Shown here: one piece after another, positions 61,043 through 64,000 of the stretch
Position numbering within the stretch: the first letter of the stretch is position 1
Layout: every line of letters starts with the position of its first letter
Assembly (NCBI RefSeq): GCF_003944755.1
Contig: NZ_RWGU01000050.1
Coordinates: forward strand, 339,594 to 403,593
Direction of reading: 5' to 3'
Length of the DNA stretch: 64,000 bases
DNA from: Rhodovulum robiginosum
Lineage (GTDB): Bacteria > Pseudomonadota > Alphaproteobacteria > Rhodobacterales > Rhodobacteraceae
Program-made: the position numbers and the translations under genes
The notes under the pieces: generated by a model
Database searches by the model: none
Told to the model about the DNA's origin: nothing
What the model saw: only the letters and a program-made list of their open reading frames with translations

Positions 61043-62631
61043 AACGCTTTGCCCGGCTTTTCACGTCGCTCGACCAGACCACCCGGACAACCGCCAAGGT
61101 CGATGCGCTGGCCGCCTATTTTTCCGAGGCGCCCGCGGCCGACCGGCTATGGACCATCGCACTGCTGTCCGGGCGGCGGCCAAGGCGGGCGGTCACCACC
61201 ACGCGGCTGCGCGAATGGGCGGCCGAGCGGGCGGGGCTGCCCCTTTGGCTGTTCGAGGAATGCTATCCGGTGGTGGGCGATCTCGCCGAGACCATCGCGC
61301 TGGTGCTGCCGCCCGCGGCGAGCGCCAGCAAGGCCACACTGGCCGAGCGTATGGCCGAGATCCGCGCGCTGGCCACGGTGGACGAGCCCGAGCGCAAGGC
61401 GCGTATCCTGAATGCCTGGGACAGCCTCGACGGGACCGAGCGGTTCCTGTTCAACAAGCTGATCACCGGCGGCTTTCGCGTGGGCGTCAGCCAGAAGCTG
61501 ATGACCCGTGCGCTGGCGCAGGCCACAGGTCAGGACGAGGCCGAGCTGGCGCACCGTCTGATGGGCGACTGGCGGCCCGAGACGACCAGCTATCATGCGC
61601 TGATTGAGGCGCCCGACCCGGCGGCGGACCTCTCGCGTCCCTATCCCTTTTACCTCGCCTACCAGCTGGAGGACGGGCCGGAGGGGCTGGGCGCGCCCGA
61701 GGACTGGCTGGCCGAGCACAAATGGGACGGCATCCGCGGCCAGTTGATCGTGCGGGGGGCTGAGCATTTCGTCTGGTCGCGCGGCGAAGAGCTCATGACC
61801 GACCGCTTTCCCGAACTGGCCGCGGCGCGGGATTTCCTGCCGCCGGGCACGGTGCTGGATGGCGAAATCCTGGCCTGGGCGGGCGACCGCCCCTTGGCCT
61901 TCAACGCGCTGCAAAAGCGGCTGGGGCGCAAGAGCGTGCCCAGGAAACTGCTGGAAGAGGCGCCCGTGGTGCTGAAGGCCTACGATCTGCTGGAGGAGGG
62001 CGGCGCGGATACAAGGGCGTTGCCCTTCGCCGAGCGCCGCGCGCGGCTGGAGGCGCTGCTGGCCGATCTGCCCGCGGGCCTGCCGCTGCGCCTGTCGCCG
62101 CTGATCGCGTTCGACACCTGGGACAGCCTGGCCGAGACCCGCGCCGCCTCGCGCGGGTTGGGCGCCGAGGGGGTGATGCTGAAACGGCGCGCCTCGCCCT
62201 ACCTGGCGGGCCGCAAGAAGGGCGACTGGTGGAAATGGAAGGTCGATCCGCTGAGCGTCGATGCGGTGATGGTCTATGCCCAGGCGGGGCACGGGCGGCG
62301 GGCCAATCTCTACACCGATTTCACCTTCGCGGTGTGGGACGGCGCGGCGCTGGTGCCCTTCACCAAGGCCTATTCGGGGCTCACCGATGCCGAGTTCCGC
62401 CAGATCACCGCCTGGGTGCGCAAGAACACCCTGCAACGGTTCGGCCCGGTGCGGCAGGTGACGCCACAGCATGTCTTCGAGATCGCCTTCGAGGGCATCC
62501 AGGAAAGCTCGCGCCACAAATCCGGGCTGGCGCTGCGCTTTCCGCGCATGGCGCGCTGGCGCCACGACAAGCCCGCCGCCGAGGCCAACACGCTGGACGA
62601 CCTCAGGTTGCTTCTACAGCGCTATGGGTGA
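61039..62631 (+). CDS. ATP-dependent DNA ligase (cisplatin-damage-response type)
   Basis: A 530-residue ATP-dependent DNA ligase. A helical DNA-binding domain (1-210) precedes the adenylation domain with the active lysine in EHKWDGIRGQ (near residue 234) and the motifs VLDGEIL and EGVMLKRRASPY, then an OB domain ending in DWWKWKVDP and the C-terminal half. The family acts in DNA repair with the upstream exonuclease, and commonly with an Lhr-type helicase and a PdeM phosphoesterase; those two genes are not adjacent here. Its end overlaps the convergent hydrolase gene by 29 bases. Confidence 0.93.
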   Translation: MKRFARLFTSLDQTTRTTAKVDALAAYFSEAPAADRLWTIALLSGRRPRRAVTTTRLREWAAERAGLPLWLFEECYPVVGDLAETIALVLPPAASASKATLAERMAEIRALATVDEPERKARILNAWDSLDGTERFLFNKLITGGFRVGVSQKLMTRALAQATGQDEAELAHRLMGDWRPETTSYHALIEAPDPAADLSRPYPFYLAYQLEDGPEGLGAPEDWLAEHKWDGIRGQLIVRGAEHFVWSRGEELMTDRFPELAAARDFLPPGTVLDGEILAWAGDRPLAFNALQKRLGRKSVPRKLLEEAPVVLKAYDLLEEGGADTRALPFAERRARLEALLADLPAGLPLRLSPLIAFDTWDSLAETRAASRGLGAEGVMLKRRASPYLAGRKKGDWWKWKVDPLSVDAVMVYAQAGHGRRANLYTDFTFAVWDGAALVPFTKAYSGLTDAEFRQITAWVRKNTLQRFGPVRQVTPQHVFEIAFEGIQESSRHKSGLALRFPRMARWRHDKPAAEANTLDDLRLLLQRYG

Positions 62632-63589
62632 AGCGGCGGGGCGGCGGTGGCATGACGCCGCCGGTTGCCCGGAAAAGCGAAGCTGCCGCATCGTAAAAGC
62701 GCCGCCGCACCGTCTTGCCCTCCATCATCACCTCGTGGCGCGCGCCCTCGACCAGTTCCAGCCGGCCTTTGGGCCACTGTTCCATGCGCTGAACGATGGC
62801 GCAGGGACAGACGATTTTCTCGGCGCTGCCGAGGAAGGTGACCGCGGGCACATCGGGCGCAGGCTGGCGCGCAAGCTCGCGGCTGTCGCACAAGGCCTCG
62901 TGCAGCCAGGCCAGGCTCGGTCCGGCAAGGGCGAGGTCGGGCTCGGTCGAGAGCTGGCGCCGCATGTAGGCGTACATCTCGGCGTCGGTGGTCAGTTCGT
63001 TGGTCTCGAACGGCGTGGCCGCGACATAGCTCTCGCCGCCGGTGCCGGGGGTGAAACGCCCGTCGAAACCCAGCGGGCGGCTGGCCGCGCTCAGCGCCCA
63101 GGCGGCCGGGCGCAACAGCAAAGGTATGCGAATGCCCCACATCGGCGCACTGAACACCGCCGACTTTACCCCCATCCCCTCGATCATGGAACGCAGGCCG
63201 ATGGCCCCGCCCATCGAATGCGCAATCAGGAAACGCGGCCCGGCCAGGGCCAGCGACTCGGTCGCCGCCAGCATGGCCGCGACGTCGCGCTGGTACTCGG
63301 TAAACCGGTCGACATGGCCGCGGTCGCGCTCGGACAACAGCCGGTCGGACAGGCCTTGGCCGCGCCAGTCGATGGTCACCGTGGTAAAGCCGCGCCGCGC
63401 CAGCGCAGCCGCCCCGCGGCCGTATTTCTCGGCATATTCCGTGCGGCCCGGAAACAGCAGCACCGTGCCCGCCGCCCCGCCGCGCCAGACCGCGAGGCGC
63501 AGCCGCACGCCGTCCTCGGCGTGCACCCAATAGGCCTGCCCGCCTTGCGGGCCATCCGCGATATGGTCGAAAAGCGGCGCCTGCTCCAT
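62603..63589 (-). CDS. Alpha/beta hydrolase, lysophospholipase-like
   Basis: A 328-residue alpha/beta hydrolase of the PldB (monoacylglycerol lipase/lysophospholipase) type. The nucleophile elbow is AHSMGGAI (near residue 143), the oxyanion strand is GTVLLFPGRTEYAEKYG, and the catalytic His lies in GARHEVMMEG. It splits fatty acid esters. It lies 1 base after the SCP2 gene on the minus strand, and its 3' end runs into the DNA ligase gene. Confidence 0.88.
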   Translation of the reverse strand: MEQAPLFDHIADGPQGGQAYWVHAEDGVRLRLAVWRGGAAGTVLLFPGRTEYAEKYGRGAAALARRGFTTVTIDWRGQGLSDRLLSERDRGHVDRFTEYQRDVAAMLAATESLALAGPRFLIAHSMGGAIGLRSMIEGMGVKSAVFSAPMWGIRIPLLLRPAAWALSAASRPLGFDGRFTPGTGGESYVAATPFETNELTTDAEMYAYMRRQLSTEPDLALAGPSLAWLHEALCDSRELARQPAPDVPAVTFLGSAEKIVCPCAIVQRMEQWPKGRLELVEGARHEVMMEGKTVRRRFYDAAASLFRATGGVMPPPPRRFTHSAVEAT

Positions 63590-63590
63590 G

Positions 63591-63878
63591 TCAGCCGAAG
63601 GCCGAGCCGAGCTTCATCGCGAGCCCCATATCGCCCGAGATGCGCAACTTGCCGGTCATGAAGGCCGCCGTCGGGTTCACGTCGCCGTCGAGCATGCCGC
63701 GAAACGTGTCGAGGTCGGCGGTGAGCGTGACATCGGCCGCATCGTCGCCGGCGCGCGCGCCGTTTTCGTCGACCATGACGGCGCCCTCGTTCTTGATGAC
63801 GAATTTCACCACGCCATCCATGCCGCCCGACAGTTTTTCGTTGAGGGCCTCCACGGCCTTGTCGATCGTCTCGCTCAT
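63591..63878 (-). CDS. SCP2 sterol-binding-domain protein
   Basis: A 95-residue single SCP2 domain: MSETIDKAVEALNEKLSGGMDGVVKFVIKNEG, then AADVTLTADLDTFRGMLDGDVNPTAAFMTGKLRISGDMGLAMKLGSAF, the fold and C-terminus usual for bacterial SCP2 proteins. It binds lipid-like ligands. It is translated just before the lysophospholipase-like hydrolase, so both may act in lipid turnover. Confidence 0.92.
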   Translation of the reverse strand: MSETIDKAVEALNEKLSGGMDGVVKFVIKNEGAVMVDENGARAGDDAADVTLTADLDTFRGMLDGDVNPTAAFMTGKLRISGDMGLAMKLGSAFG

Positions 63879-63946
63879 CGCACTCCTCCAAATGTGACCG
63901 GCGCGACGCTCGCTTTCGCGGCCAGTTGCGCTAAAGTGTTACCGAT

Positions 63947-64000
63947 ATGAAAGCGATACGCAAAGCTATCAATACCGTTCTCGCGGCTACCCTTGCGGGA
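63947..64000 (+). CDS. Start of a secreted-protein gene, cut by the window end
   Basis: Eighteen codons are visible, MKAIRKAINTVLAATLAG, with a basic N-terminus followed by a hydrophobic run. This looks like the beginning of a signal peptide. It is divergent from the SCP2 gene. Nothing more can be said without the sequence beyond the window. Confidence 0.55.
   Translation, partial: MKAIRKAINTVLAATLAG

Overview
The window looks like chromosomal DNA of a high-GC alphaproteobacterium of the order Rhodobacterales (Paracoccaceae/Roseobacter group). This is inferred from remembered family resemblance and neighbourhoods: a PleD next to a DUF3572 gene, pcm-tolC followed by a PopZ-like gene, a non-pyrrolysine MttB-like protein, and a lineage-typical intergenic GGGTATTT...AAGAAG repeat. 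No rRNA, CRISPR array or phage structural gene is visible. One tRNA gene is present, tRNA-Cys(GCA).

Layout. 0-7.8 kb: end of a small secreted-protein gene, PleD diguanylate cyclase, DUF3572, a HAD phosphatase, an MttB-family methyltransferase, a DUF4153 membrane protein, then a haem-NO sensor (H-NOX) overlapping an HNOBA-GGDEF diguanylate cyclase. 8.07-17.2 kb: eight same-strand genes that form the most unusual part of the window. They encode a Ser/Thr kinase, an FHA protein, a PP2C phosphatase, a small GTPase, two dynamin-like GTPases, a roadblock/LC7-like protein and an unknown protein. I read this as one phospho-controlled, GTPase-driven system with no secretion-system genes around it. 17.3-34.3 kb: housekeeping and accessory metabolism (MBL hydrolase, FAD oxidoreductase, apt, mtnP, SulP transporter, flavin reductase, acetyltransferase, ptsP, lysC, SDR, DUF1178, periplasmic GPx, deacetylase, thpR, dehydratase, waaA). 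A divergent pair of very small genes around an AT-rich palindromic spacer sits at 20.4-20.8 kb.

34.4-44.4 kb: an integrated element of about 9.3 kb in the 3' end of tRNA-Cys. A 17-bp direct repeat (35094-35110 and 44375-44391) marks the ends, and a near-identical 23-bp arm-type site lies just inside each end. It carries a diverged polymerase-like protein, a type III restriction-modification pair bracketed by a 19-bp direct repeat, an XRE regulator, a small membrane protein and a tyrosine integrase next to attR. Just outside attL lies a decayed integrase with three in-frame stops, a sign of earlier integration here.

44.7-64 kb: a phosphotransferase/P-loop kinase fusion, pcm-tolC-popZ-like, a DUF6280-like gene divergent from efp, a phosphatase-ABC exporter-ygfZ-fructosamine kinase operon, a class V aminotransferase, a Gfo/Idh/MocA oxidoreductase, two small proteins, pepF, an exonuclease-DNA ligase pair, and a lysophospholipase/SCP2 pair. 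The last bases are the start of a secreted-protein gene that continues beyond the window.
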